From Ascarosepion bandense (lineage: Eukaryota > Mollusca > Cephalopoda > Sepiida > Sepiidae), in NCBI GenBank assembly GCA_037127315.1, contig JBBBDQ010001294.1:271001-335000 (forward strand): 64,000 bases of DNA. The letters run 5' to 3'. A model generated the notes under the pieces. The model made no database searches. It was not told where the DNA came from and saw only the letters and a program-made list of their open reading frames with translations. Every line of letters begins with the position of its first letter. Position 1 is the first letter of the stretch. Below, piece by piece: positions 10,643-19,920 of this stretch. The translations under genes were made by a program, and so were the position numbers.

Positions 10643-11079
10643 ATTTTTTACCATAAAAATGTCCCATTATATTTAAAACTAAATTTCAATGTTAAATTTC
10701 CATGTCATGTTTTTCTAAGAAAGCAGAAGAGTTGCTATAGATGCTGGGTCGATACTTGACGTTAGCATTCATTTATCTGTATATTGTTTGTTTTCTTTCT
10801 ATTTCTATTTCTTTCCGTTTTCCTCTTCTTTCCATTTATCAATTGTCTACTTTTTTTTTCTTTTTTCTTTCTTTGGGGTTGTTTTGAATGAGTGAGGAAT
10901 TGTTTTTTGTAAATTACCATTATATATGTCTATTCTAAATATGGGCATGTGAGCGTCTGTGTATAAGGTTTTCTTGGGGGATATTTTGAAGATTAACTAC
11001 TGTATCATTTGGGTCTGACAAGCCACCAGGTCATCATTGGCAGCAAAATATTTATTACCCATGAAATTGTAGAATATCT

Positions 11080-11082
<3 letters not shown>
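10643..11082 (+). repeat. Repeat R7, copy 2, right arm of palindrome
   Basis: Plus-orientation copy with CCATAAAAATGTCCCATTAT at its inner end and CATGAAATTGTAGAATATCT at its outer end. The outer end breaks into a (TA)n/(TG)n/(TA)n block (11088-11178), replacing the terminal 100 bases kept in the other two copies. Confidence 0.85.
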
Positions 11083-11087
<5 letters not shown>

Positions 11088-11125
<38 letters not shown>

Positions 11126-11138
11126 GTGTGTGTGTATA

Positions 11139-11178
<40 letters not shown>
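11088..11178. repeat. (TA)n-(TG)n-(TA)n compound microsatellite
   Basis: Alternating TA tract, a short TG tract and a second TA tract. It truncates the R7 right arm. Such purine-pyrimidine alternation can adopt cruciform or Z-type structures. Confidence 0.9.
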
Positions 11179-11182
<4 letters not shown>

Positions 11183-11215
11183 ATTTATAATTAAACAACA
11201 AATACCTTCTAGAAT

Positions 11216-11480
11216 TTGAATCCTGCTGCTAGTAGTAACCAACTTGTTAATTCATCTGAGTTGTCTATTACACAACATGTTATAAATAGCAGAAATTGTG
11301 TATGTGGATTGAGTGTGGACCGTTTCACTATTTTATCATGGTCCCACTCTTTGTATCATCTAAAGGTGCTAGAGTCACTGTACATCAAATCCTGCAAGCC
11401 TTCTCTCTGCAAACAGAGAAACTGCTAGCTGAGTTTGAATGTCATTGGACTCAAGTTTTCCTAGCATATTTTTTTTTTTT
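11216..11480 (+). pseudogene. Penelope-like element C-terminal fragment
   Basis: The frame reads ITQHVINSRNCVCGLSVDRF, TILSWSHSLYHLKVLESLYI and KSCKPSLCKQRNC. The order of hydrophobic helix, FTILSxSHSxYHLKVLE and KPSLCKQ also occurs at 46040-46185, where it follows PLE-like core sequence. It is the tail downstream of the GIY-YIG nuclease. Nothing of the RT is present, so this is a 3' remnant. Family assignment rests on motif similarity only. Confidence 0.65.
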
Positions 11481-11639
11481 TCTCACCCCCATTAATCATC
11501 TTTTATTATACTTGTTTACTCTTCCCAGAAAGAAATTTGATAAAAGCCCTGGAATGAAACCAGTTGTTTTTTTTTTTAGATTTTAGTAAAAATGTCATGT
11601 AATTTATGCTTATTCATGTGCTCTTATAGAGTTTTGTAT

Positions 11640-11654
11640 GACTAAGAGTTTGTT

Positions 11655-11685
<31 letters not shown>

Positions 11686-11736
11686 GACACTTAAGGGACA
11701 TTGAAGGAGGCAAAAGGACCAGAGGGAAAGTGCATG
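11640..11736. repeat. (TA)n microsatellite and flank
   Basis: TA tract at about 11660-11685 followed by unique sequence. Confidence 0.85.
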
Positions 11737-11805
11737 TTTTTTTTTTTTAATCATATCACCCCGAGCAAGGCGGTAATGCTACTGATGTGCAGGGGGCTAC
11801 ATAAG
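11737..11805 (-). repeat. LINE-B 3' terminal fragment, minus strand
   Basis: Poly-T, then ATCATATCACCCCGAGCAAG, GCTACTGATGTGCAGGGGGC. This is the reverse complement of the LINE-B 3' end. It directly abuts the triplet repeat that follows. Confidence 0.75.
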
Positions 11806-12300
11806 AGTGAAAAGATTGGAAAAGAGAAAGCCGGAAACCACATCCTAAACAGTGAACAAGGGATGAGCCTCTACACCTGTACAATAGATGTGGGTGGAGT
11901 GTGAACCAGGCAATAGTTTTCTATCTACTCCAATTGAAAAAAAAAAAAATGAAAAAGAAAGGAAAAAGAAAAGTGAAAAGATTGGAAAAGAGAAAACTGG
12001 AAACCATATCCTAAACAGGGAACAAGGGATGAGCCTCTATACCTGTACAATAAATGTGGGTGGAGTGTGAACCGGGCGATAGTTTAGTCTCTCTACTCCA
12101 ATTGAAAAAAAAATGAAAAAGACAAAAACAAAAAGAAAAGTGAAAAGATTGGAAAAGAGAAAGCCGGAAACCACATCCTAAACAGGGAACAAGGGATGAG
12201 CCTATACACCTGTACAAAATACATGGGTGGAGTGTGAACCGGGCAATAGTTTAGTCTATCTACTCCAATTGAAAAAAAAATAAATAAATAAAAAAAAAAT
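11806..12300 (+). repeat. Three tandem 166-167-bp units ending in A-rich tails
   Basis: Units begin at 11806, 11972 and 12139 with AGTGAAAAGATTGGAAAAGA. Each contains GGAAACCACATCCTAAACAG, GGGATGAGCCT, TGTGGGTGGAGTGTGAACC and CTACTCCAATTG, then an A-rich stretch. Identity between units is above 90 percent by eye. Apparent reading frames through it are a by-product of the repeat. The ordered A-rich end of each unit recalls a short retroposon or LINE 3'UTR amplified in tandem. Confidence 0.85.
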
Positions 12301-12519
12301 TAAATTAAAATAAAAAAGTAGGGTGTTGAGTTAAATAAGTTTTAACTTAGTTAAAGTCCAGTAAAAAAAATTTCTTTGAAAAAAATACAAAAAAAAAAAC
12401 GCACTCGTTCAAATAACTATGAAACTTTTAGCCTACTTAACGGGTTTCTGTAAAACAGATGAAAGAACAGGAAGTAAGAGCAATAGTAAAGAGACAAACT
12501 GCTAAGAGCTGCAAAGGAT

Positions 12520-12585
12520 AGGAAGTTGCAGAGAGCCACAAGAGCCCACATCTTGAAGGGACATGGCACACAGAAGAAACATTCT
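12520..12585 (+). repeat. LINE-A 3' end fragment
   Basis: Reads CACATCTTGAAGGGACATGG then CACACAGAAGAA. This is the LINE-A terminus (coding HILKGHGT) with its GAA tail, matching 1140-1190 and the minus-strand tandem at 27553-28107. Confidence 0.65.
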
Positions 12586-12635
12586 TAGTCTTTGTTAACT
12601 CCTACCAAAATATCAAATCATAGTAATCTCAGTTC

Positions 12636-12801
12636 ATTATAAGCACCTGATGATTGCATATTGCATGAAACTCTACATCATGCTTCAGATGTGATATGTA
12701 TATTTACTAATATATACTTTATAGCTCTGCTATATTACACTGAGCAATGTTTTATTAACATCAGAAAAATATATGTGTACCTGTATCTATATTTATTGAT
12801 A

Positions 12802-12832
<31 letters not shown>

Positions 12833-12835
12833 GCT
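12636..12835 (+). repeat. Dispersed repeat R2, copy 1, ending in (CT)n(TA)n
   Basis: Shares CACCTGATGATTGCAT, GCATGAAACTC and a following TATAGCTCTG...GAGCA-TGTTTTATTAA block with 48590-48760. It is bounded on the right by CT then TA repeats (12802-12832). Confidence 0.6.
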
Positions 12836-13169
12836 AAATGACAAACCTTTTACTTATATCAATTCTGTTAAAGCTCTATATTTGATATCAAGCACTTTAT
12901 TGCAAATACTGCTTGCGGTTTTCTATTTAATTTTTTCAGCATTTTTGACTTTTTTTGTTTGGTGGTGGTGAGCGAGTACAAAACTCACCATAACATCCAT
13001 TGTCCCAACCACTTTCAGCCATTTTCATGGCCATTTTCAAGAGCTTTTTGTTTTTGTTGTGAGTTTCTTTTCATGTTTTAACTGTGTGAGATGTAGTATT
13101 TGTGTGTTTTTGAATACTGGTAGAAGCATTTATTCTGAGCTTTCTTATATTGAACATGGTCATACCCTC

Positions 13170-13275
13170 AAACAGTCCCACAAAACAGAAAAATGTAAGA
13201 ATGCTGGAAAAAGTAAATGAAAAATTTACTAAATTTTCTTTTTCTTTCTTATTTAACAAATCTGTATACAATGTG
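13170..13275 (+). pseudogene. Short coding-like relic sharing a peptide with 15780-15900
   Basis: One frame reads KNVRMLEKVNEKFTKFSFSF, followed by LFNKSVY. At 15815-15895 the equivalent is KHVRILEKLNKKLIKSSLLF, then VFNGACL. Conservation at the peptide level in two loci suggests a transposon-encoded N-terminal segment. I do not recognise the family with confidence (a Penelope-type N-terminus is possible). Confidence 0.4.
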
Positions 13276-13282
13276 TATATAA

Positions 13283-13747
13283 CACACTAAAATCTGTCTT
13301 CCTTTACCATGTGCCAATATCTTAAAGATAGAAACTCTGACTGATGTCAAATCGGTCGGGTTTCAATTCTGGCTAGAAGCAATCAGATGTCTAACCGTAC
13401 TGATGTGATGTGATACAGCAAAACAGAACTGTCTGCAAATAACTATTTGCACTCTTGCTCATTGATTGAGCACTCTAGGGAAATGGTAGACTTTAAAAGC
13501 AGTAGACACTCACCGCTCTTTACACATTGATTTTCAGTAATGGATTTAACACTCTTGACTACTGGCATTTTTATACACTGTGTATATAACATGCTTAAAT
13601 TTACCTTCCTTCATCCTGTGCTGACAGCTTAGAGGTAGAATCTCTGACTGATGTCAAATTGGTCAGGTTTCAGTCCTGGCTAGAATCTGTTGGTTGTCTA
13701 ACCAATGAGCTGTGACACAGCAAAGCAGGACTGTCTGCGGATGAATA
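13283..13747 (+). mobile_element. SINE-T2 dimer (partial plus full copy)
   Basis: The 3' half of a SINE-T2 (13283-13440, with GGTCGGGTTTCAATTCTGG as B-box region and ending CAGAACTGTCTGC) is followed by an apparently full copy from about 13455 to 13747. The full copy has GATTGAGCACTCTAG at its head, AGAGGTAGAATCTCTGACTG as the A-box region, GGTCAGGTTTCAGTCCTGG as the B-box region and a terminal GGACTGTCTGCGGATGAATA running into TA repeats. Other copies are at 36801-37106, 48905-49021 and 52901-53202. Confidence 0.75.
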
Positions 13748-13774
13748 TATATATATTGATTGTTTAATTACGTA

Positions 13775-14090
13775 GTTTTTAGTCATAATAAAATTAGAAC
13801 AGTGTACATTTGTATTAAAATGTGTTCAACACAATAATATTGTAGAACTTTTGAATATTTTCAATTTGTAAATAAGTTATTACGCAACCCAGGTTTCTGC
13901 CATGAGTGTTGTCTTCAGGCAATTTTCAATAACTGATTTACTGGGTTTTTTTTAAGAATGCTCACATAACGGTGGGTTTTTTTAACACTCATGTAACAGG
14001 GATTTTTGAAGGTGCAATTTTTAAAATTAAAAGAAATTATGTTTTCATCCATGGTTGTATGAACCTAACAGCTATTTTTTAGTATATATA
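13775..14090 (-). repeat. Dispersed repeat R3, minus-oriented copy
   Basis: Contains the blocks GAACTTTTGAATATTTTC, GTTATTACGCAACC, GTCTTCAGGCAATTTTCAAT and TTATGTTTTCATCCATGG. The reverse complement matches 56270-56600. R3 copies are TA-flanked and non-coding. Confidence 0.65.
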
Positions 14091-14099
14091 TATAATTCC

Positions 14100-15111
14100 A
14101 AGTGAAGAGGACTCAAGGTTTTTTTTTTTTAAGTGCTCTGGCATTTATTATATTATAAACAGTGCTCAATATAATGAGTATTATAGAGCTTAATATAATA
14201 TAATTATATGGTTATATCAATTTTACATTGTGACATGGAAATTTTTGTTTCGAGATAGGTTCTCATAATCAGGCAATGTTGTCATTGTTGTGCAGATGAT
14301 TTACATTTAAATGACAAATTCTTTTGGTTTACTGTGAATGTATGTGGGTATTTTTTTTTTTTTGTGTGTGGCTAATCAGAATAGAGATTCACCTTGGGGT
14401 TTGACCCTGAAGAATTTCTTCTGCTAACTGACTTTTTTTCTCCTATTTTTTTCTTTTTCCTTGACCCTATTTTTCTCTTGTCTATTTTCCTTCCTTAATG
14501 TTTTGCCTCCCATTAATCTGATCTTATCATTTTCCCTTCAGTTTTATTACATTTGATGTGATATTTCTTTTTTAGTAGTACCAATCTCCTATTCTTTCCT
14601 TTCTTATTCTCTTTAGTCTATTTGTTAAAAAAAAAGATTTTTTCCAAAAACCTAAGCTACCAATTTTTTTGCTCCATCTATCCATTTGTTGTAAAGTTTA
14701 TTATCCTGATACAAGGTGGGTGGGATTTATTTAAAAAAAAACAAAAAAAAACAAAAAAAACTTATTCTATTTTTGGCTTTATTCTAGTTTGTCAGTGATT
14801 ATTTTTCTTATGTACTTGTTAGTTATATGCATGTTATTTCATTTAGGTTTTATCCATTTTCTAATGTGAATAATTTACAATGTCTATATATGACATTAAT
14901 TTTGTTGCATTTATTTAATAATAAATTTTTATTTTTAAAGGATCTAATAAATAGTTTTTCATATAAGCATAATGAACATGGTTCATTTAAGGACTTATAT
15001 GTTTTAGTATGTAAATCATCTGCACAACACCAACATTGTCTGATGATGAGAATCTATCTCGAAACATAGAAATTTCCATGTCGCAATGTAAAATTGATAT
15101 AACCATATAAT

Positions 15112-15125
<14 letters not shown>
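14100..15125. mobile_element. Inverted-repeat element R4, longest copy
   Basis: About 115-base arms (about 14195-14310 and 15005-15125) are reverse complements, with ATATGGTTATATCAATTTTA at the outer part and GTGCAGATGATTTACAT at the inner part. The 700-base interior holds pyrimidine-rich sequence with no frame. Related copies are at 56650-57355 and 62370-62815, and a minimal hairpin at 49165-49262. This looks like a non-autonomous foldback transposon family. The autonomous partner is unknown. Confidence 0.65.
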
Positions 15126-15153
<28 letters not shown>

Positions 15154-15236
15154 CAGTCATGTTAATTCTAAAGAAGTGGTTAAAAATGCTGCAATAGACA
15201 CTACAAACAATTTTTACAATTTTTCAAAATGCACAT

Positions 15237-15267
<31 letters not shown>

Positions 15268-15310
15268 TTAATACCACTGTGCACTGGTCTAATTTAATTA
15301 TAACCAAAAA

Positions 15311-15362
<52 letters not shown>
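15118..15362. repeat. TA and TG microsatellites around an R3 fragment
   Basis: (TA)n 15118-15152, (TG)n about 15243-15267, (TA)n 15316-15362. Between them a short R3 tail is visible (GTGCACTGGTCTAATTTAAT). Confidence 0.8.
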
Positions 15363-15365
<3 letters not shown>

Positions 15366-15367
<2 letters not shown>

Positions 15368-15760
15368 GTACTGTGCGAAAGTATTAGGACAAGAACTGTT
15401 TTATCTTTTATGAGGCATCAAAATAAAGTTTAAAATCACCCGTCCTAACACTTTGGAACACTACCAGTAGTGTGCAAAAGTATTAGAACAGGGGTAATTT
15501 TCTTAAAAACTTCACTGAAATTCAAATACAGGGTGAAAAGCCAAGTAAATTGCAATTAAATATTGATTATTCAAAACTAAGTGTAAAAGAAATGTATTAA
15601 AAAGACAGTCTCTCAATGTGTCATGTGATAGCTTTAAAGAACTCTTCTTTTCAAAAACACCAAAAAAACACAAAAGTACATTATCAGTCAAACATGAGAA
15701 CAGAATAACAACATTGAAAAAATAACATCCCTAAAAAGGGCCAGTGAAGTGGCTGAAACA
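15366..15760 (+). mobile_element. Tc1-like left terminus (IR/DR type), truncated
   Basis: Starts CAGTACTGTGCGAAAGTATT directly after a TA at 15364-15365, the standard Tc1 boundary. A second direct repeat AGTGTGCAAAAGTATTAGAA lies about 100 bases inside, giving the IR/DR layout. No transposase motif or right terminus follows, so only one end remains. It sits at the edge of a (TA)n tract. Confidence 0.65.
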
Positions 15761-15778
15761 CTTGGACAATAAAGAATT

Positions 15779-15905
15779 ATGGAACATTTTTTACATTCCT
15801 TACCTTCAGCAAAAAGGAAGCATGTAAGAATACTGGAAAAATTAAATAAAAAATTAATAAAATCTTCCTTGTTGTTCGTTTTTAATGGAGCATGTTTATA
15901 TATTT
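15779..15905 (+). pseudogene. Unassigned coding-like relic
   Basis: Starts MEHFLHSLPSAKRKHVRILE and continues KLNKKLIKSSLLFVFNG before decaying into TA-rich sequence. A similar peptide lies at 13170-13275. Possibly a retroelement N-terminal segment. Family not determined. Confidence 0.4.
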
Positions 15906-15914
15906 ACATAAATA

Positions 15915-16120
15915 CTTTTTTTATTTTTTTAATCATTTCACCCCAAAGAAGGCAGATCTACCACTAGTGTGCAGAGAGTTACAGTGAGAGAAAAAAATCA
16001 GGTACAGTGGGTATTGATGAAAGGATAAAAGATGAACAGGATTCAAGAAGATAGAAGAAAACAATAAACTTTGTATTTAAATTTTTGACAATTATAGGGA
16101 AGCAAGTAAATGGAAATACT
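15915..16120 (-). pseudogene. LINE-B C-terminus and 3'UTR, minus strand
   Basis: Poly-T at 15918-15940, then TCATTTCACCCCAAAGAAGG and CACTAGTGTGCAGAG (3'UTR). Minus-strand coding remnants upstream include FPFTCFP and a decayed YNLQKFK block at 16060-16110. Severely 5' truncated. Confidence 0.7.
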
Positions 16121-16139
16121 ATGTCCTAAAAATCCTTTA

Positions 16140-16400
16140 AGCAGTCAGATGTACTAATACAGTCAACCCAACACAATAAAAAGAGGTCAACTGAAATGAC
16201 AAAAAAGCAACCTAATTCATTATAAAACAATTAAGCAGACATATATTCACACATGCTAAAAGAAGTTAACACAATAAAAAGCAATAAAAAGAAATCAACC
16301 ACCTGCAAATAATACAACACAAAAAAGCAAACAAAAGCAATTAACCATCTGTAGAATCAGTCACATACAAAAACAGTATATTACTCCAAGCTCCATATAA
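16140..16400 (-). repeat. Dispersed repeat R5, minus-oriented copy
   Basis: Reverse complement matches 53900-54135 over several blocks (TTTTATTGCTTTTT, TGTCTGCTTAATTG/TGTTTGCTTAATTG, AATAGGT/AATTAGGTTG). Non-coding. Confidence 0.5.
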
Positions 16401-16401
16401 A

Positions 16402-16525
16402 TAAGAATAAAACTGGGACATAACAGCAGATTGAAAAAAGGAATGAGGACATCATAATGATGCTTTCACAAAACTTTCAACTTGGTATGATTCAGCTCAG
16501 TTAAGTGACATACATCTCCACATTA

Positions 16526-16567
<42 letters not shown>

Positions 16568-17134
16568 AGAAAAGGCAAGAGGAACATTCTTTTATCTATT
16601 TATTTTACAAATTTACTTTATTTATAATTGAATTTTTACACACACACACATATAAGGCACATGACTATGCACACACATTCCTTTTTAAGAAAATATCAAT
16701 AATAGAATCCGAATTTATTATTGGAATTGCAAACTCAACATTAATATTTCATTTAATTTCACTTTATGAAAGAGCATAAAATCCCTCTGGAATAATTCCA
16801 GTGGGAATTTATACTTTCTTGTTTTTTTATTTTTCATTTATTTCAACTTTCAGTTGTTGCAGGAATTATTCAGCAAATTTAAAAAAACTCATTTTTCCAT
16901 GTCTTTGTGCAATCAAAGTTTGATAGCTTCAGAGTAGTAATGTTTATGCAACCAGAGTAAGATTTTACAAGCCCATTGCCTATTTATTTTAATAAATGTA
17001 TTCTTAAAAAATCATTTATCTTACTATCTGTAGTTTAGAATTGATGATTGTAATAAAATAAATGCATAGTTTAAAAAAGCAAAACAATTTTTGGTTAGGC
17101 TAAGAACTTTTCAGCATCCCTCATGATTAGACAA
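16402..17134. other. No gene; (TA)n at 16528-16566 and a short CA tract
   Basis: AT-rich sequence with one long TA microsatellite and ACACACACAC at about 16640. Nothing else recognised. Confidence 0.5.
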
Positions 17135-17260
17135 ATTTGTTTTTATCATTTCACTTCAAGCAAGGCAGGACTGCCACTAATGCACAGAGGTTTACAGTGA
17201 GAGAAAAGACTGGAACAATTCCATGTGCTGCATCCATGAAGGATATTTGCGATCATGGCT
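17135..17260 (-). repeat. LINE-B 3' fragment, minus strand
   Basis: TATCATTTCACTTCAAGCAA then GCCACTAATGCACAGAGG. LINE-B 3'UTR in reverse, followed by a diverged short remainder. Confidence 0.6.
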
Positions 17261-17357
17261 TTCCACAACTTTCTATCTCATGTGGTTTTTGAATATTAAA
17301 AATAAAACTAAAGTCAAAGGAAAGCTAAAACAGGTCAGTTGGTGAATATCTCTAGAT

Positions 17358-18023
17358 CAGGGGATGGGACCAAATTTTCAGAGCAAGGGCCACATTAAAA
17401 AATTCAGAATTTTATAGGGACACATAATATAAAGTTATTAATATTGAAAGTAGACAAAATAAAAGACTTTTAAAGAAAAAATGCAATTAATTTCCATTAA
17501 ACATTTATTTGAAATACTCATTTACTCAGTTTAAATTTTAAAGGTAAACAATTTTTATTTATAAATATTTTTAAGTAGGAGCTTCACATGAAACACATTG
17601 GAAAGACAAAATAACCTTGTTTTAAGAAAAAAAAGTTGTTTTTTTTTAATTAATATTCTAAAGTAGAAAAACATATCAGAAAAACAAGTTAACTCTGTTT
17701 AAAGAAATAACAAAATAATTGTTATTAATTAATATTTCAAAGTTGGAACTTCCAATAAAACACATTAAAGTAACTCAATTTAAAGAAAAAAATTAATTTA
17801 TATTTTAAAGTAGAAACTTCACATGAAACACGTTTGTTTGAAAACAAAGAATTCAATTTAAAGAAGGAAAAATAATTTTATTGATATTTTAAAGTAGTAG
17901 CTGCACACTAAATGCATTTATTTGAAAAACAAAGTAACTCAGCAACAGAAGAATCTCAGTGACGCAATCTGGGCTGAATGAAATTCCTTTTGCAGCCCAT
18001 GGGCCATATTTTGCCCACACCTG
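17358..18023. mobile_element. hAT-type MITE with 8-bp target-site duplication
   Basis: Left end CAGGGGATGGGACCAAATTT and right end ATATTTTGCCCACACCTG form short terminal inverted repeats of hAT type (CAGGGGTGGGCAAA consensus in related elements). They are flanked by CTCTAGAT (17350-17357) and CTCTAAAT (18024-18031), an 8-bp duplication with one mismatch. The interior has about five diverged units of roughly 85-95 bases with TTTTAAAGTAGAAACTTCAC and GAAAACAAAGTAACTCA. No transposase frame, so it is non-autonomous. Confidence 0.85.
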
Positions 18024-18131
18024 CTCTAAATAAACAGAACATTTCAAAATTTAACATTACTCTTAGCTTCAGAGTTTTGAGTGTAAAATATCAATTGGTG
18101 ATTATTGTATTTCATCACATCCCCATATAAA

Positions 18132-18628
18132 TATACTAGCCCGGTATTGCTCGGGTGTAATGAAAGCTTTAAAACTAATCCATGGACCTGGAGCTCAGAC
18201 TCATTGGACATTGGCACAAAAGACTAAAAAGCAATAGTTGTTTCCAGTTAAAGCGAAACCATAGACTAAAAGAAAAATGAATGAATGTAAGTCAAATTTT
18301 GATTTCCTAGTATTGATATCAAATTTTCTGCACTATTGTAAGAACTGCAACCTTGAAACTTCTGAATATCGTTTCTTATGTCTTTGTCTATGAGTGTACC
18401 AAATTTGATTAAAATCGGACCACTCCTTCTATAACCTGATATTTTCAATTATCGATTTTCAATATTTATCGGGGGTATCTCAACACAAAATCAAGCTAAG
18501 AACACTCGCAGATGCTTATAGTACAACTGTATAAATTTTCAAGAAAATCGGTTCAGCCGTTTCAGAGTCTATAGGTAACGGACACACACACACACAGAGA
18601 CAAAGTTCCATTTATAAATAAGTTTAGA
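18132..18628 (+). repeat. Dispersed repeat R1, copy 2 (best preserved)
   Basis: Starts ACTAGCCCGGTATTGCTCGG next to TA-rich sequence. Ends GGTTCAGCCGTTTCAGAGTC, (AC)n, AGAGACAAAGTTCCATTTA. Length about 497 bases. Collinear with 3522-4025. Confidence 0.8.
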
Positions 18629-18944
18629 TCAAATGCACATTATTATAAATAGGATAAATCTTCACTTAAAATACACCATAAGAAAATATGTAACTCCAAT
18701 TGACATAAACAAAAACAAAAAAACTTAAATTAATTACTTTTATGCAAAATTTAAAACCTCATCAGCAAAACAACAATTCAACTACAAGAGAACTATTATT
18801 TACCAATTTACATAACCTTTAAAGAAATGTATTTATGATCAGTCAAAATTTGTAAATAATACATCTCTCTGACCATAGCTCAATTTGATCTCATTTAAAT
18901 GCGCATAGAGACCTATCAAAATCTATCTGTAATGTACTTGTTGA
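18629..18944. other. No recognised feature
   Basis: AT-rich spacer before the mariner end. Confidence 0.4.
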
Positions 18945-19085
18945 TAGTACAAGGACTTCTAATACAGATAGACGCTTACTTTTTGTTTTTCAATGTAGTC
19001 TCCCAGCAGTGTCGCACACTTTTCCCATCTGTTCACAAGTTTCCGTATTCCCTCAGCATAAAAATTTTTGAACTGATATCTCTAG
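18945..19085 (-). pseudogene. Mariner transposase C-terminus and 3' terminal repeat
   Basis: On the minus strand 19075 to about 18990 reads FKNFYAEGIRKLVNRWEKCA then LLGDYIEKQK, the conserved last block of mariner transposases. It is followed by a terminal repeat: plus-strand 18950-18975 AAGGACTTCTAATACAGATA pairs with 24795-24815 (TATCTGTATTAAAAGTCCTT). The matching N-terminal half lies 5.2 kb away at 24300-24826. A LINE occupies the gap. Confidence 0.8.
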
Positions 19086-19242
19086 CCATACCATATATAA
19101 AACAACCATAATCCAGTTTGGATCTTATTAGAGATCTGTATATTTTTAGGAGTGATATGCAATCTGCACCCCATTCTGTATTAGCTATAACCTGCATAAG
19201 TTGTAGGTTTTGAAAGATTTTTGTTTTAAGTATTTCATACCA
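19033..19242 (-). pseudogene. I/Nimb-like LINE, RT C-terminal piece (downstream of insertion)
   Basis: Minus-strand reading gives LKTKIFQNLQLMQVIANTEW, then GADCISLLKIYRSLIRSKLD and YGCFIYGMARD. This is the RT connection region of I/Nimb-like LINEs and continues the RT that stops at 19921. The reading passes directly into mariner C-terminal sequence at about 19080, so the LINE is missing its RNase H and 3' end. The 41297-42845 copy shows what is absent. Confidence 0.8.
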
Positions 19243-19920
19243 TCCGCCCGTGTATTGAATATTGCTGCCATATCTGGTCGGGTGCCCCTGCTGCTCTCCT
19301 TGGGCTTCTTGACAAAATACAAAGGTGGATCTGTAACGTGGTTGATACTGACTCAGCAGACTGGCTGCAACCACTCTCTTACCGGCGTGATGTGGCTTCC
19401 TGTGCCTCTCCTGCAAGTACTTTCATGGCTTCTGCTCCAATGAACTTAGAGCACTGGTGCTGCCTAAGCAGAAATTTACACGAGATACTAGATTAGCAAC
19501 TAGGTCCCACCCTTTTACAGTTAAACAGATAAGATGTAATCGTAAATTCTACTCCAATAGCTTCTTTTCTCGTGCTTCCTGCCTGTGGAACTCCCTTCCA
19601 CAAGTCTGCTTTCCCGACAGCTACAATCTCCAGGTGTTTAAATGTAGGGTCAATAGACACCTCCTATCACTCGAACTCCCAATTATTCTCAGAACACTCT
19701 CATCTACCCAACCCTCATTCTCGGTATCCTTACCCGCCTATCACCCACCCTCTGACATTTCCTATATTTAACCATTCTCAGTATCCCTACCCGCCTATCA
19801 CCCACTCTCTGACATTTCCTATATTTAATCATCCTTTCTCCACTCTATGTAGCCCCCTGCGCAGTAGTGGCAGTGACATGCCTTGCTTGGGGTGAAACGC
19901 TTATAAAAAACAAAAAAAAA
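19243..19920 (+). mobile_element. LINE-B 5'-truncated insertion (C-terminus, 3'UTR, poly-A)
   Basis: The reading starts in RT thumb sequence (PCIEYCCHIWSGAPAALLGL, LDKIQRWICNVVDTD), changes frame once near 19420, then continues LRALVLPKQKFTRDTRLATR, RSHPFTVKQIRC, SRASCLWNSLPQVCFPDSYN and NRHLLSL. It ends at about 19730. The 3'UTR carries GTAGCCCCCTGCGCAGTAGT, GCTTGGGGTGAAACG and a terminal A-rich tail at 19905-19920. It sits in opposite orientation inside the minus-strand Nimb-like LINE RT. This is the reference copy for the LINE-B ends in this window. Confidence 0.88.

Noticed and set aside
11009..11194. Frames with IYIYIY repeats here and at many TA tracts
   Set aside because: Direct translation of TA microsatellites.
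11701..12217. Several 60-70 codon frames
   Set aside because: They follow the 167-bp tandem unit and repeat with it; no coding signature.
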